DNA of 59,358 nt from JAXJSP01 sp036310005 (GTDB taxonomy: Bacteria; Bacillota; Clostridia; Oscillospirales; Acutalibacteraceae): assembly GCA_036310005.1 (NCBI GenBank), contig JAXJSP010000042.1:1-59358 (forward strand). The letters run 5' to 3'. A program made the translations under genes and the position numbers. How positions within the stretch are numbered: position 1 is the first letter of the stretch; each line of letters opens with the position of its first letter. This document shows, piece after piece, positions 42,577 to 51,212 of the stretch. The notes beneath the pieces are model-generated. The model did no database searches. It saw only the letters and a program-made list of their open reading frames with translations, and was not told the DNA's origin.

Positions 42577-44010
42577 TTAAAGTGATAATTTTGCCAATCC
42601 TGCTTCCGCGGTTTCTTTATATGCCGCACGCATATCTCTACCGGTTTCTTTCATCGTTTTTACAACCTTGTCAAAAGAAATTTTTCTTGAGTCCCACAGG
42701 AAACTTGATAAATTAACAGCATTAATTGCTCGCATTGCCGCAACTGCATTTCTTTCAATACATGGAATTTGTACAAGTCCACAGACTGGGTCACAAGTCA
42801 GACCTAAATGATGTTCAATTGCTATTTCAGCTGCATATTCAATTTTGTCAATACTAAGTCCAAACAATTCGGCAAGTGCAGCCGCAGCCATAGCACACGC
42901 ACTGCCAATTTCTGCCTGGCAACCACATTCTGCGCCTGAAACAGATGCATTTGTTTTTATAATATTTCCTATTAATCCGGCTGTTGCAAGTGCTTTTATT
43001 ATATCAAAATCTGAAAAACCATTTTTATGTTGTTGATAATATAAGACAGCCGGAAGCACGCCTGCCGCACCACAAGTAGGTGCAGTAACAATGTGTTCTC
43101 CCGATGCATTTTGCTCACTAACAGCAAACGCATATGAACACACAATTCGATTTTCTCTTATTTCCGGAGATTCATCAATATGTTGGTTATTATAAAGCTC
43201 CCTTGCCTTCTTTTTAACTTCCAAACCGCCGGGTAAAATACCAGCATCTGTAAGGCCTCTTTGAATAGATGATTTCATTGTGTTCCATATTTCTTCTAAA
43301 TATCTTTCAAAATATGATGCTTCATTTTCCATTACATATTTCCAAAGCTTTATTTGTCTTTTCTTGCAATAGTTGGCAATATCACTAAAACTGCTATGTT
43401 TATATATTTTTGATTTAACATTCTCTTTTTCATTTTCAAATTTAATACTGCCTCCGCCAATACTATATACTCTTGCTCTATTTATAATAATATCGTTTTT
43501 GTATGCTATAAGGTCAAATGTGTTCGGATGCAAAATATTACTTTCCACATAATTAAATTCAACATCACAGCTAATAGGTGCAAATGTTTTTCTAATTACA
43601 ACATCTGTACCATGACCTCTTCCTGTTTTTGCAAGTGAACCGTAAAGGATTGCAGAAAATTTATCTGCTTCATTATTATTTTTCCTAAATCGAATACAGG
43701 CTCTTTCAGGTCCTATAGTATGTGAACTCGATGGACCTCTTCCAATTTTATAAAGCTCAGTTAGTGATTCCATTCCCTCAAATGTTGGTTCAATTTTATC
43801 TTTAAGCTTATCTTTAATTCTAAAATAATCTAAAGAAACCTGAAATATCCTTGATAATTCAAATAAATTTTCCACAGACGGGTTAGATAGTCCGTTTTCC
43901 CACTTTGAAATTGCTCTATCACTTATACCCAGATAATCGCTTAATTGTTTTTGAGATATACCTTTTTCTAATCTTAATAACTTGATTTTCTTTGATATTG
44001 ACTCACTCAT
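42577..44010 (-). CDS. XRE-domain/L-serine dehydratase fusion
   Basis: A 477-residue protein. Residues 6-62 form an XRE helix-turn-helix (KLLRLEKGISQKQLSDYLGI, RAISKWENGLSNPS). From about 80 on it is a single-chain iron-sulfur L-serine dehydratase: GRGPSSSHTIGPERA, APTCGAAGVLPA, SGAECGCQAEIGSA and CDPVCGLVQIPCIERN with the cluster cysteines. It converts serine to pyruvate and ammonia. A DNA-binding domain joined to this enzyme suggests a serine-responsive regulator or self-regulated enzyme. The open frame starts 16 codons earlier, but ATG 44010 begins the conserved domain. Confidence 0.88.
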   Translation of the reverse strand: MSESISKKIKLLRLEKGISQKQLSDYLGISDRAISKWENGLSNPSVENLFELSRIFQVSLDYFRIKDKLKDKIEPTFEGMESLTELYKIGRGPSSSHTIGPERACIRFRKNNNEADKFSAILYGSLAKTGRGHGTDVVIRKTFAPISCDVEFNYVESNILHPNTFDLIAYKNDIIINRARVYSIGGGSIKFENEKENVKSKIYKHSSFSDIANYCKKRQIKLWKYVMENEASYFERYLEEIWNTMKSSIQRGLTDAGILPGGLEVKKKARELYNNQHIDESPEIRENRIVCSYAFAVSEQNASGEHIVTAPTCGAAGVLPAVLYYQQHKNGFSDFDIIKALATAGLIGNIIKTNASVSGAECGCQAEIGSACAMAAAALAELFGLSIDKIEYAAEIAIEHHLGLTCDPVCGLVQIPCIERNAVAAMRAINAVNLSSFLWDSRKISFDKVVKTMKETGRDMRAAYKETAEAGLAKLSL

Positions 44011-44046
44011 TTTATTGCACCATCTTTTAACTAGTTTAATAAGTAT

Positions 44047-44125
44047 ATTATACAACAAAATAACCCAACTATAAAGTCAAAAATTTTTTTATTTTATTTT
44101 TTCTATCAACCAATAGTTGATAGAA
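44047..44125 (-). promoter_or_regulatory. Promoter and palindrome upstream of the serine dehydratase fusion
   Basis: TATAAT (44047-44052) with a weak -35 TTTATA (44070-44075) 17 bp upstream forms a minus-strand promoter. Beyond it lies a perfect palindrome with 10-bp arms, TTCTATCAAC (44101-44110) and GTTGATAGAA (44116-44125), a fitting site for the protein's own XRE domain. Confidence 0.55.
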
Positions 44126-44280
44126 TCAAGTTTTTCCTTGTTGCTATCCTTCGCAAAATCATTGAACAACGCCCTTTTTTAAGATGTCTCCCGTTCAAGT
44201 CCTGTAGAAGCGTGGGTGGCATCTACTGTTTACTTCCCGCTCCATTTTTTTGGGGGGGATGCTCAAAACCGCAAAAAATA

Positions 44281-44309
44281 GGACAATTTAGATGTCATCT
44301 AAATTGTCC
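44281..44309. repeat. Perfect 13-bp inverted repeat
   Basis: GGACAATTTAGAT, three bases, ATCTAAATTGTCC. It lies in a 356-bp stretch (44011-44366) without a gene, at the border of the mobile-element remnants. There is no clear T run, so it may be an element end or a protein-binding site. Confidence 0.6.
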
Positions 44310-44325
44310 ACGATTTCTGTCTTTC

Positions 44326-44343
44326 CGTCCATAAAAGACGAAC
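44326..44343 (+). repeat. 18-bp repeat, copy 1
   Basis: CGTCCATAAAAGACGAAC is found again in inverted orientation at 58950-58967, beside tRNA-Asn. The two copies bracket all mobile-element remnants and cluster B. Confidence 0.6.
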
Positions 44344-44366
44344 CGGGCACTTAGCTTTTAGAATCG

Positions 44367-44693
44367 TTAGTTCGACTCTGGGTTAAGGGGTGTCCCTTTA
44401 GTCTTTAAATACCTTCTATAATTTTGAAGATATCTAGGATCTTGAACAATAGAAAATGCAATAATCATCTTCATGTGATTAGCTAAATGTTTATCACTTT
44501 CCTGGGTATTACTGATTACGATATCTTCATTCTCAGATTTAACAAAGCAATTTTGTCTCTCGCATTCTTCAATAAATGCGGTAAGTTCATACAGATTAGG
44601 AAAATCATAAATTGAAAACATTTCAATGTTTCCATCTTCAATAATCTTATCCGCAAACAATCCTTCATAAAGTCTTTCGTTTTTCTTTTTCAT
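44367..44693 (-). CDS. Hypothetical protein, mobile-element region
   Basis: A 108-residue predicted soluble protein; I recognise no family. The start is placed at the ATG at 44693, eight bases after GGAGG; an earlier in-frame ATG lacks such a site. It lies directly downstream of the recombinase remnant, where conjugative elements often carry small accessory genes. The C-terminus ends in LKTKGTPLNPESN. Confidence 0.6.
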   Translation of the reverse strand: MKKKNERLYEGLFADKIIEDGNIEMFSIYDFPNLYELTAFIEECERQNCFVKSENEDIVISNTQESDKHLANHMKMIIAFSIVQDPRYLQNYRRYLKTKGTPLNPESN

Positions 44694-44743
44694 TATATAC
44701 CTCCATAATATCAAAACGGAGCTCTTTCGGAGCCCCGTTTGGT

Positions 44744-45252
44744 TTATATTTTTTCTCTCAATTCAAAACCGCCTTTAAGCGTTATGATTATACTTTTATC
44801 TCCCATCACTCTTATGCATTCTGTTATCCTGCGAATTACACAATCATCAAACTCTTTAAAATTTAAATCATCCCTCTCAAAGATTTCCGTTAGTCTTTTT
44901 ATTTCGGCGCCCAAATCCACATTTGTATCAAGTTGCTTTCTCGCCGTGTCTAACTCCTCTCTAAGAACTCGGATTTCATCATATATTTTAGAAATTGCTT
45001 TTTCATATTTTTCAGTATCTCCTTCGGTTGTTGTCATTAGAAGCATAATTTGTTTGGCTTCTTCTTTCTTTTTTGCAATGTTTTGTTCATAGTTAAAGAT
45101 GTTTAACGAATTCTCATCACCTGTTTCTGCATATTCCAAAGTGCTTTTTATCGCACTTAATATTTCGCCTTTTTCCGGTATAGCAGATGAAATAGCTCTG
45201 CATATAGCATCGTGCAATTTGCATTCCTCAAGGTCGTGGCGTACTTACAACA
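44744..45252 (-). pseudogene. C-terminal remnant of a large serine recombinase
   Basis: The readable part gives LEECKLHDAI, a long charged coiled coil (about 45-110 of the fragment), and an end FDDCVIRRITECIRVMGD followed by ITLKGGFELREKI, which is the usual tail of Tn916/TnpX-type site-specific serine recombinases. The catalytic N-terminal domain and zinc region are missing, and a stop codon closes the frame just upstream. It cannot be active. The downstream sequence to 45367 holds nothing else recognisable. Confidence 0.75.
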
Positions 45253-45367
45253 TCGGCTAACGTTTTCACGTTATGCAGGTAACGTACCTGATGAATGGGT
45301 ATTCAATTGTCAATGTGCTGAGAGGTTGTCTTTTTTAACCCCCTCACCCTTATACCGCACGCAAAAA

Positions 45368-45931
45368 TCAATTTTGGGCCAAACTTTTTTTGATTTTTTC
45401 AAAAATTTTGATTTTTCTATTATTTAATGTCTTACGAGGAATACCAAAAATTATTGCCGCTGCTCTTTCTGAAATTAATTCTGGACCATAATACATAACC
45501 TCAATTATGTGCCTTTCTTCAAGAGGCAAATCCATAACAATTTTTCTCACACTTTCATAATGAAGCTTACTTATAACCTCTTGCTCTACATTAACGCTTT
45601 CGTCTGGAACAACTTCGTTAAATGTCAATTCGTGTAACTCGCTCGCCTTGTCATCAAGAGAAACGATTTTATATGGATGCTCTATTCGATCCTTTTCTCT
45701 CCTATAACGTGCAGATTCTTCGCGGTTCCATTCATCGTATTTGTTTTTGTTAGCTTCAATAAAGATAATATCTGCATCTTCACAAACCTCGTTACCCAAT
45801 CTAACAAAATATCGATTCTTATTGGATGGATGTTTTGTAAATTCATAAAAGGTTCTGCCATCCATTTCAATCCATTCCGGATTAACTCCATTGCAATTTG
45901 CATCTTTCCAAACAAAATATTTATTAGCCAT
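45368..45931 (-). CDS. Mobile-element sigma-70-like factor
   Basis: A 187-residue protein of the type found in conjugative elements next to the recombinase. The C-terminal part (about 120-185) looks like sigma region 4, with LPLEERHIIEVMYYG and a helix-turn-helix in RAAAIIFGIPRKTLNNRKIK. The N-terminal half contains a Tyr/Trp-rich segment and has no region 2 signature I can see. Starts with ATG after AAGGAGAT. It appears intact although its neighbours are broken. Confidence 0.75.
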   Translation of the reverse strand: MANKYFVWKDANCNGVNPEWIEMDGRTFYEFTKHPSNKNRYFVRLGNEVCEDADIIFIEANKNKYDEWNREESARYRREKDRIEHPYKIVSLDDKASELHELTFNEVVPDESVNVEQEVISKLHYESVRKIVMDLPLEERHIIEVMYYGPELISERAAAIIFGIPRKTLNNRKIKIFEKIKKSLAQN

Positions 45932-46036
45932 TATTGTAATCTCCTTAAATTTTGATTTTTGAAAATGTTTTAATTATCAAAAATCGGAGATTACGGATAT
46001 TTAGCCACGAAGGCTTGCCATTGATTCAACATAAAA

Positions 46037-46113
46037 CGCCTTTCCACTTTTAAGCAGAAAGGCGCAAAAAAAAGAGCACAACAAAACAGCTTAAAAGCTA
46101 TTTGTCATGCTCT
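46037..46113 (-). terminator. Two hairpins upstream of the sigma-like gene
   Basis: Reading the minus strand, AGAGCATGACAAATAGCTT pairs with the following AAGCTGTTTTGTTGTGCTCT (46073-46113), ending in a run of T: a strong terminator. A second hairpin (46037-46064; arms CGCCTTTCC/GAAAGGCG) comes next. They either end a lost upstream gene or attenuate the sigma gene. Confidence 0.7.
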
Positions 46114-46181
46114 AACTCGAAAGTCCTCGTTCTCACCTTGTAAGGTGGATGCAGGCTCTTTTCCGGCTGCTATACTGATAA

Positions 46182-46373
46182 TACTCAGCTTGTCCGGCGG
46201 TTAAAAACCGTAAAAATCCGTTAGGCAATTGGTTTTGGTCTCATCAGGCAAAGCTCGGAAAAAAGAAAGCTATCATTGCTGTTTCCAGAAAAATTTTAAC
46301 CCTTTCTTATGCTTTAATCTCAAACAACACCTTTTACGACAACAATTATCTTTCCGCTCGTTTAAACGAGTAA
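46182..46373 (+). pseudogene. IS110-family transposase C-terminal fragment
   Basis: A short plus-strand frame gives AVKNRKNPLGNWFWSHQAKL, then GKKKAIIAVSRKILTLSYAL, ending in NTFYDNNYLSARLNE. The KLGKKKAIIAVSRKIL part is the typical end of IS110 transposases (Tnp20 domain). The N-terminal RuvC-like domain is absent. The rest of 46374-46496 probably holds the element's right end and has no gene. Confidence 0.65.
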
Positions 46374-46496
46374 TTCTATTCAGATACCAATACGCTATTT
46401 TGAGTCGGGGAATAATCTTCGGCTTGTTTTAGTGTGCCTTTTTACTTCTCTTGCCTGTATTTAGTTTCACGCTACCGTCCCCTCGTCTCCTACCCC

Positions 46497-47123
46497 TTAT
46501 TCATCGTGACACAAGAAAACCGTATATTCGCCGTTGCCGTATTTTTTAACGAAATCACGGCTTTTTTCGGGATTGTATGAACTGCCTGTTGGAATCTGCT
46601 TTGCAAGACAATCCCTCATATAGCACTCGTCGCCTGCGATTATATACTTATTGTCTGAAGCTGTAATTTCAACAATGGACGACCCCTTGGAATGACCGCC
46701 GATTTTAACGGCTTTTATTCCGACGCATATCTGCATTTCTTCATCAAAGGTGCGGATATTTAAGTTCTCAGCCAGATAGCCTTTACCCGCTTCGTATTCG
46801 TCCTTTTGGATATAAAGGGCGGCGTTTTTAAAATATTTCGCACATTCAATATGGTCATGGTGGGCGTGGGTAATAATTAAATCGGTAATTTGCTCGGGTA
46901 AAATCCCGATATTTTTGAGCGCTTTTACAGGGCCTATGAAATCTCTCATATCAAATCCCGGCATAGTTTCACAGCCGGCGTCAACCAATATAAGGCGGTT
47001 TTCGGTTTTAATTAAATATATCTTAAAGACGATAGGGCGGAATTTGTTTTCCGCCCCGTTTTCAAATATCATACTTTCAGGCAAGACCGATTTTCCGTAG
47101 TTTATAGGAATTATCTCTATCAT
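46497..47123 (-). CDS. Metallo-beta-lactamase-fold hydrolase, cluster B
   Basis: A 208-residue MBL protein with THAHHDH (His86, His88, Asp90, His91), GGHSKGSSIVE and GDECY, a pattern close to the lactonase-type AiiA group. It is the last gene of cluster B and overlaps the PIG3 gene by four bases, as in cluster A, but its sequence belongs to a different subgroup than 27911-28492. A lactone or ester hydrolysis is likely. Confidence 0.82.
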   Translation of the reverse strand: MIEIIPINYGKSVLPESMIFENGAENKFRPIVFKIYLIKTENRLILVDAGCETMPGFDMRDFIGPVKALKNIGILPEQITDLIITHAHHDHIECAKYFKNAALYIQKDEYEAGKGYLAENLNIRTFDEEMQICVGIKAVKIGGHSKGSSIVEITASDNKYIIAGDECYMRDCLAKQIPTGSSYNPEKSRDFVKKYGNGEYTVFLCHDE

Positions 47124-48103
47124 TCTACCGTCAAAACTACCTTTCCGACATTCTCGCCGCGGTAGAGAATATCCTGCGCCGCCTCTGCCTCAATTATGGG
47201 CAGAACCTTGTAAATCGTCGGCTTTACCTCGCCGCTTTCAACCTTCGGCCATACGTCTTTAACAAGGCTTGCCAAAATCTGCGCCTTTGTTTCGGGCGTT
47301 CTGGAGCGAAGGGTGCTTCCGACAATGCGGACGTTTCTGACATAGATATTCTTAAGGTCTATTTCGGTTTTCTGACCGGCTAAAGCTGCTATCATAATCC
47401 ACCGCGCGCCGTGGGTTAAATAATGGATACATTTGCCCATTATCTCACCGCCTAAGCAGTCGATTGCAACGTCCACGCCGTGACCGTTTTCTAATTCTTC
47501 TTTTAAAACTTCTACAATATCCTCTTTGGTTGTAACCACAACCCTGTCGGCATTAAGGTGTTTTATATTCTCGGCAATTTCATCGGTCAAAACGGTTGTA
47601 ATAACCCTTACTCCAAACGCCTTTGCCATAGGAATAATAACGCTTGCAAGACCACTTGCGCCTGCGTTCATAAGCAGGGTGTTTCCCTCTTTAATACCGC
47701 CCTCTATAAAGAGATTTAAGTATGCGGTTGCAAATGCCTCGGGAATTGCCGCCGCTTCAACCATAGAGCAGTTTTTCGGCACGGGCATAAGCATATCGTA
47801 TTTTACATTGGCATACTGTGCATATCCGCCGCCGCCAAGCAAAGCACAGACCTTATCCCCTATTTTCCAGTTGGATTTTTCCTTTGCGCCGTCGGCGATT
47901 TCAACAATCGTACCGGCAATTTCAAGTCCCATCCACTCGGGACATCCTGCCGGCGGAGGATAATCTCCCTCTCTTTGCATTAAATCGGCACGATTGAGCG
48001 CCGCCGCCTCAATTTTTACAAGGCAGTCGTCGTTGCCTAAAATCGGATCGGGCACATTGTCCCATCTTAAACTTCTGTCGTCATTTACTAATATTGCTTT
48101 CAT
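47120..48103 (-). CDS. PIG3-like NADPH:quinone/enone reductase, cluster B
   Basis: A 327-residue MDR enzyme nearly identical along its length to the cluster A copy at 26928: the same MKAILVNDD start, ALNRADLMQREGDYPPPAG, NAGASGLASVIIPMAKAFG and DLKNIYVRNVRI. It likely reduces alpha,beta-unsaturated carbonyls. The DNA differs mainly at synonymous sites, with more G/C-ending codons. RBS AAAGGGG. Confidence 0.85.
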   Translation of the reverse strand: MKAILVNDDRSLRWDNVPDPILGNDDCLVKIEAAALNRADLMQREGDYPPPAGCPEWMGLEIAGTIVEIADGAKEKSNWKIGDKVCALLGGGGYAQYANVKYDMLMPVPKNCSMVEAAAIPEAFATAYLNLFIEGGIKEGNTLLMNAGASGLASVIIPMAKAFGVRVITTVLTDEIAENIKHLNADRVVVTTKEDIVEVLKEELENGHGVDVAIDCLGGEIMGKCIHYLTHGARWIMIAALAGQKTEIDLKNIYVRNVRIVGSTLRSRTPETKAQILASLVKDVWPKVESGEVKPTIYKVLPIIEAEAAQDILYRGENVGKVVLTVE

Positions 48104-48121
48104 ATAATTTCCCCTTTCTAC

Positions 48122-49054
48122 CTAAAAGCCGAGATTTTTAAGCTCAATTTTAATTCCTTCCTCAACGGAAGTGAAATCATCCTTTTTAAGACCTGTTGCC
48201 TTAAGGATTTTAGTATTATCAACAGCTCGGTCGTAAAGTCTGTCATAAAAAAGACCATACCCGCCGTGACCTGTGTTCACATATTCATCGATTTCCGTCC
48301 ATCTGAATTTTGCGCCCGTAAGCCGTGTATAAATATCGGCAACCTCGCCCCAAGTCAGATTTTGTCCGCTTGAAACGGTGTAAGCTTCTCCGAAGCATTC
48401 CTTTTTAAATAGTAAATTTGCGATTAGCTTACCTGAATTTCCTGCCCAGTCAAGACCGGCGGTAAGATTTTTTGCGGCTTCAGGTAAAATTACGGTTTTT
48501 CCCGACCTTGCGGCATCAATAATTTCGTGCCCCGAAACGGTCACCAAATCTAACCTTTTATCGGAAAAAGAAATCACGGGGCGTACAACCGTCCAATTTT
48601 TAGTGCCCGACTCCTCTCGCAAAAATCTTTCGCACTTTGTCTTCGGCAAAGCGTAATTCTCGGTTTTTAAAAATTCTTCATCATCTTTAACGACATCTGC
48701 AAGCATAGGTGCCGATTCGGTAATCGGGTGCTGTAAATCTGCATAAACACGGTAGGAGGAAAGGAAAATCAGCTGATCTGTTTTACTGCATAAAAGCTTA
48801 TGAACAGGCTTATAATCATCAACCGAGGTATAATGAATAAAGTTCACTATACCGTCATAGTACTTGTCATTTAAAAACTCCGTAAGATAATTCCGGTCCG
48901 CCTTTGCTTTAAAATAGCGAAGCTTTGGGTTGTCAGATATATAATCCTCAAGACAAATTACATCTACGGCACAGCCCTTATTTAAAAGCTCCTTTGCAGT
49001 ATATCTTCCGAGCGTACCTCCGCCTGCGATAAGTAATACTTTTCTATTTTCCAT
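48122..49054 (-). CDS. NAD-dependent epimerase/dehydratase-like extended SDR
   Basis: A 310-residue extended SDR: LIAGGGTLGRYTAKELL as the nucleotide loop, FLSSYRVYAD, and YALPKTKCE as the YxxxK catalytic pair. It has no counterpart in cluster A. It may epimerise or reduce a pathway intermediate specific to cluster B. It sits 2 bp downstream of the Gfo/Idh gene and 18 bp before the PIG3 gene. Confidence 0.82.
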   Translation of the reverse strand: MENRKVLLIAGGGTLGRYTAKELLNKGCAVDVICLEDYISDNPKLRYFKAKADRNYLTEFLNDKYYDGIVNFIHYTSVDDYKPVHKLLCSKTDQLIFLSSYRVYADLQHPITESAPMLADVVKDDEEFLKTENYALPKTKCERFLREESGTKNWTVVRPVISFSDKRLDLVTVSGHEIIDAARSGKTVILPEAAKNLTAGLDWAGNSGKLIANLLFKKECFGEAYTVSSGQNLTWGEVADIYTRLTGAKFRWTEIDEYVNTGHGGYGLFYDRLYDRAVDNTKILKATGLKKDDFTSVEEGIKIELKNLGF

Positions 49055-49056
49055 AT

Positions 49057-50085
49057 TTATTCACCGCACGCTTTCAATAATATTTTATGTAATTTTTTTT
49101 CGTATTCATAGGTGTAAGGATTTGTCTTTACGCCGTTTATATAATCGGCAAAGGCGCGGAACATAGCGTCATATCTGCCGTGTTCGGGGGAAAAGTGACG
49201 CTCTCCTTTTTGGCTCCAATTCGCAGAGAAAGCCTCTCTCACTTCGGTAATCTGAGGTGAAAAAACATCCTTGAGTCCGTTAGACAACCATTCAAACGGG
49301 CAAAGTTCAACCGTACCCTTTGTGCCTACAACCACAAGCTGTCTGCGTTCAAAGCCGCCCATCTCCACAGCGGTGCTTTTGGCAAAGGATACGCCGTTTT
49401 TGTACTTGAATACCGCCATACCGAAATCCTTTGCGGTAGTTCCGTCAAGTCCCGACGAGCAGCTCAAGGGTATTATCTCCTCCGGCTCACCCATAATCGA
49501 ATAAACCAAATCTACCATATGACAGCCTAAAAAGTAAAGCATCCCGCCCGGATAATTGCCAAGCCAGTTGCGCTTTTCAATACCGTGTATGCAATTCATC
49601 TGTGCTTCTACGGATATAATGTCGCCGAGCTTACCCTCTGCGATATCCTCTTTAAGCTTTAATACAGCGGGATTGTACCGATACATATATCCTGTATGGA
49701 AAACAAGGTTTTTTGACTTAACAGTGTCTATCAATTTATCAAATTCATCACCGTCAATACCGCCGGGCTTATCCATTTGAATATGTAAGCCCTTTTCAGC
49801 CGCCATAAGCGCATATTTCGTAAGGGCTCTGTCTTCGGTTTCAATTGCAACCGCGTCAAGACCCTTGTAATTTAAAATTTCCTCTAAAGACATCTGTTTA
49901 ACATCTTTATATGAATCCTTATTCCCTTCATACGAATTTGCAGGAATATTGCCGCTGTCCTCGGGTACTACGCAATAGCCCACAAGCTCGTAAATACCCG
50001 CTTTATCCAAAAGCTTTAAGGTTTGAATTGCTGCCGGAGCATGGTCGTGACCTGCGCCTATCTGGGCTATTTTAATTCTTTTCAT
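49057..50085 (-). CDS. Cluster B Gfo/Idh/MocA-family oxidoreductase
   Basis: A 342-residue dehydrogenase matching the cluster A protein at 24132, including the odd nucleotide loop (IAQIGAGHDHAPAA), GYMYRYNPAVLK, VEAQMNC and GCHMVDLVYSI. The EKP loop reads DKPGG. The start is set at the ATG overlapping the MDR stop (TAATG), with GGAGG inside the MDR end; five more in-frame codons upstream exist but contain that ribosome site. Confidence 0.86.
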   Translation of the reverse strand: MKRIKIAQIGAGHDHAPAAIQTLKLLDKAGIYELVGYCVVPEDSGNIPANSYEGNKDSYKDVKQMSLEEILNYKGLDAVAIETEDRALTKYALMAAEKGLHIQMDKPGGIDGDEFDKLIDTVKSKNLVFHTGYMYRYNPAVLKLKEDIAEGKLGDIISVEAQMNCIHGIEKRNWLGNYPGGMLYFLGCHMVDLVYSIMGEPEEIIPLSCSSGLDGTTAKDFGMAVFKYKNGVSFAKSTAVEMGGFERRQLVVVGTKGTVELCPFEWLSNGLKDVFSPQITEVREAFSANWSQKGERHFSPEHGRYDAMFRAFADYINGVKTNPYTYEYEKKLHKILLKACGE

Positions 50086-51095
50086 TACAGCTTCCTCCAA
50101 TCAAACTGAACCATCGGGAAGGATTTTTCATTGGCAAGACGGGTATAAACCTCGGGTGCTTCGACAGGTGAATGAATTTCATCGATCATATCCGAAAGCT
50201 TGATTCTGCCCATTTCGGTAAGCTTAAGGGTCGTAGCTATATCGTCTCTCTGAGTCCACCAACCGTCACGCGATTCAAACTGCGGTCTCGCCTGAGTATG
50301 GGCGCCCACAAGGGTAATTCCCGGACCGTGAACCTTACGGTAATAATCTATGGTAAAATCTTTATTTCGGGTGCAGCCTAAAAGCGCCACTCTGCCGAAA
50401 CGAGCCATACAGTCGAGTATGCCGTCAAGCCCTGCACCGATTCCGGTGACCTCAATACCTACCTTTGCGCCACCGTTTGTCAATTCTTTCGCTTTTTTTG
50501 CAAAATCAGGGTCAAACGGGTCTAAAGCATAATCCGCACCTACCGAGAGCGCCTTTTCACGCTTTTCGGGAACAGGGTCAACCGCAATAATGGGTGCGGC
50601 ACCTGCCGCTTTTAAAAGGGGAATTGAAACAAGACCCAAAACGCCCATTCCCATAACTATTGCCGATTCCCCGATTTCAAGACGGCACTTTCTTATAGCC
50701 GCAAGGGGGAAAATACTGATATGTAATAATGCGCCGTCTTCAAACGAGACATTATCGGGCAGCTTATATACACAGTCCCGATTGACATTTAAAACCTGCG
50801 TATGGGTAGTCCAGGACATTGCGACCCTGTCGCCGATCTTAAAATCGGAAACATTTTCGCCCACAGCCTCAACCACACCTGAGGAGCTATAGCCCAAAAC
50901 TCTCGGGAATACCACAGCGCCCGCGCTGTTTGGACCTACATTAGGGTCGCCTATAAGATTTGCCCTTTCCGTTCCGCTGCTGATTGAAGAAACCGCCAAT
51001 CTTACCTGAACCTCGCCAGCCTTAGGAGCCTCAACCTCTTTTTCAAGAAGCTCTGCAATGCCGGGCTTTGTGAATACAATTTGCTTAACCTTCAT
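50085..51095 (-). CDS. Cluster B zinc-free MDR dehydrogenase
   Basis: A 336-residue MDR protein, homologous to 25135-26151: MKVKQIVFTKPGIAELLEKE, SSGTERANLIG (Ser at the zinc-cysteine site), GMGVLGLVSIPLLKAAG and YRKVHGPGITLVGAHTQARP. It opens the second cluster B operon behind GGAGGG and a promoter that diverges from the AraC gene. Substrate is unknown, probably a hydroxyl of the same compound. Confidence 0.84.
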   Translation of the reverse strand: MKVKQIVFTKPGIAELLEKEVEAPKAGEVQVRLAVSSISSGTERANLIGDPNVGPNSAGAVVFPRVLGYSSSGVVEAVGENVSDFKIGDRVAMSWTTHTQVLNVNRDCVYKLPDNVSFEDGALLHISIFPLAAIRKCRLEIGESAIVMGMGVLGLVSIPLLKAAGAAPIIAVDPVPEKREKALSVGADYALDPFDPDFAKKAKELTNGGAKVGIEVTGIGAGLDGILDCMARFGRVALLGCTRNKDFTIDYYRKVHGPGITLVGAHTQARPQFESRDGWWTQRDDIATTLKLTEMGRIKLSDMIDEIHSPVEAPEVYTRLANEKSFPMVQFDWRKL

Positions 51096-51128
51096 TTTAA
51101 TACCCTCCGAACAAAATTTTATATCCTT

Positions 51129-51168
51129 ATTATATTTGAATTGACTTTTTAAAACAATACAATATAAT
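51129..51168. promoter_or_regulatory. Overlapping divergent promoters, MDR and AraC genes
   Basis: Plus strand: TTGACT (51141-51146), 16 bp, TATAAT (51163-51168) for the AraC gene. Minus strand: TTGTTT (51152-51157), 17 bp, TATAAT (51129-51134) for the MDR operon. The two overlap, so their activities are probably mutually exclusive or jointly controlled by the AraC protein. Confidence 0.65.
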
Positions 51169-51212
51169 ATAATAAAAGGGTACGATTCTATAATTATTTA
51201 AGGGTGTATGCA

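Noticed and set aside
44047..44090. TTGACT as the -35 of the serine dehydratase promoter
   Set aside because: The distance to TATAAT is 22 bp, too long; the weaker TTTATA at 17 bp was used instead.
44369..44384. Near-repeat TCGTTAGTTCGACTCT, also at 58831 with one mismatch, as a possible att site
   Set aside because: A 16-mer with one mismatch is expected by chance in a window of this size, and the left copy is the coding end of a small gene.
44340..44400. tRNA-like GTTCGACTCTGGGT stretch
   Set aside because: No cloverleaf can be built around it: acceptor and D arms are missing.
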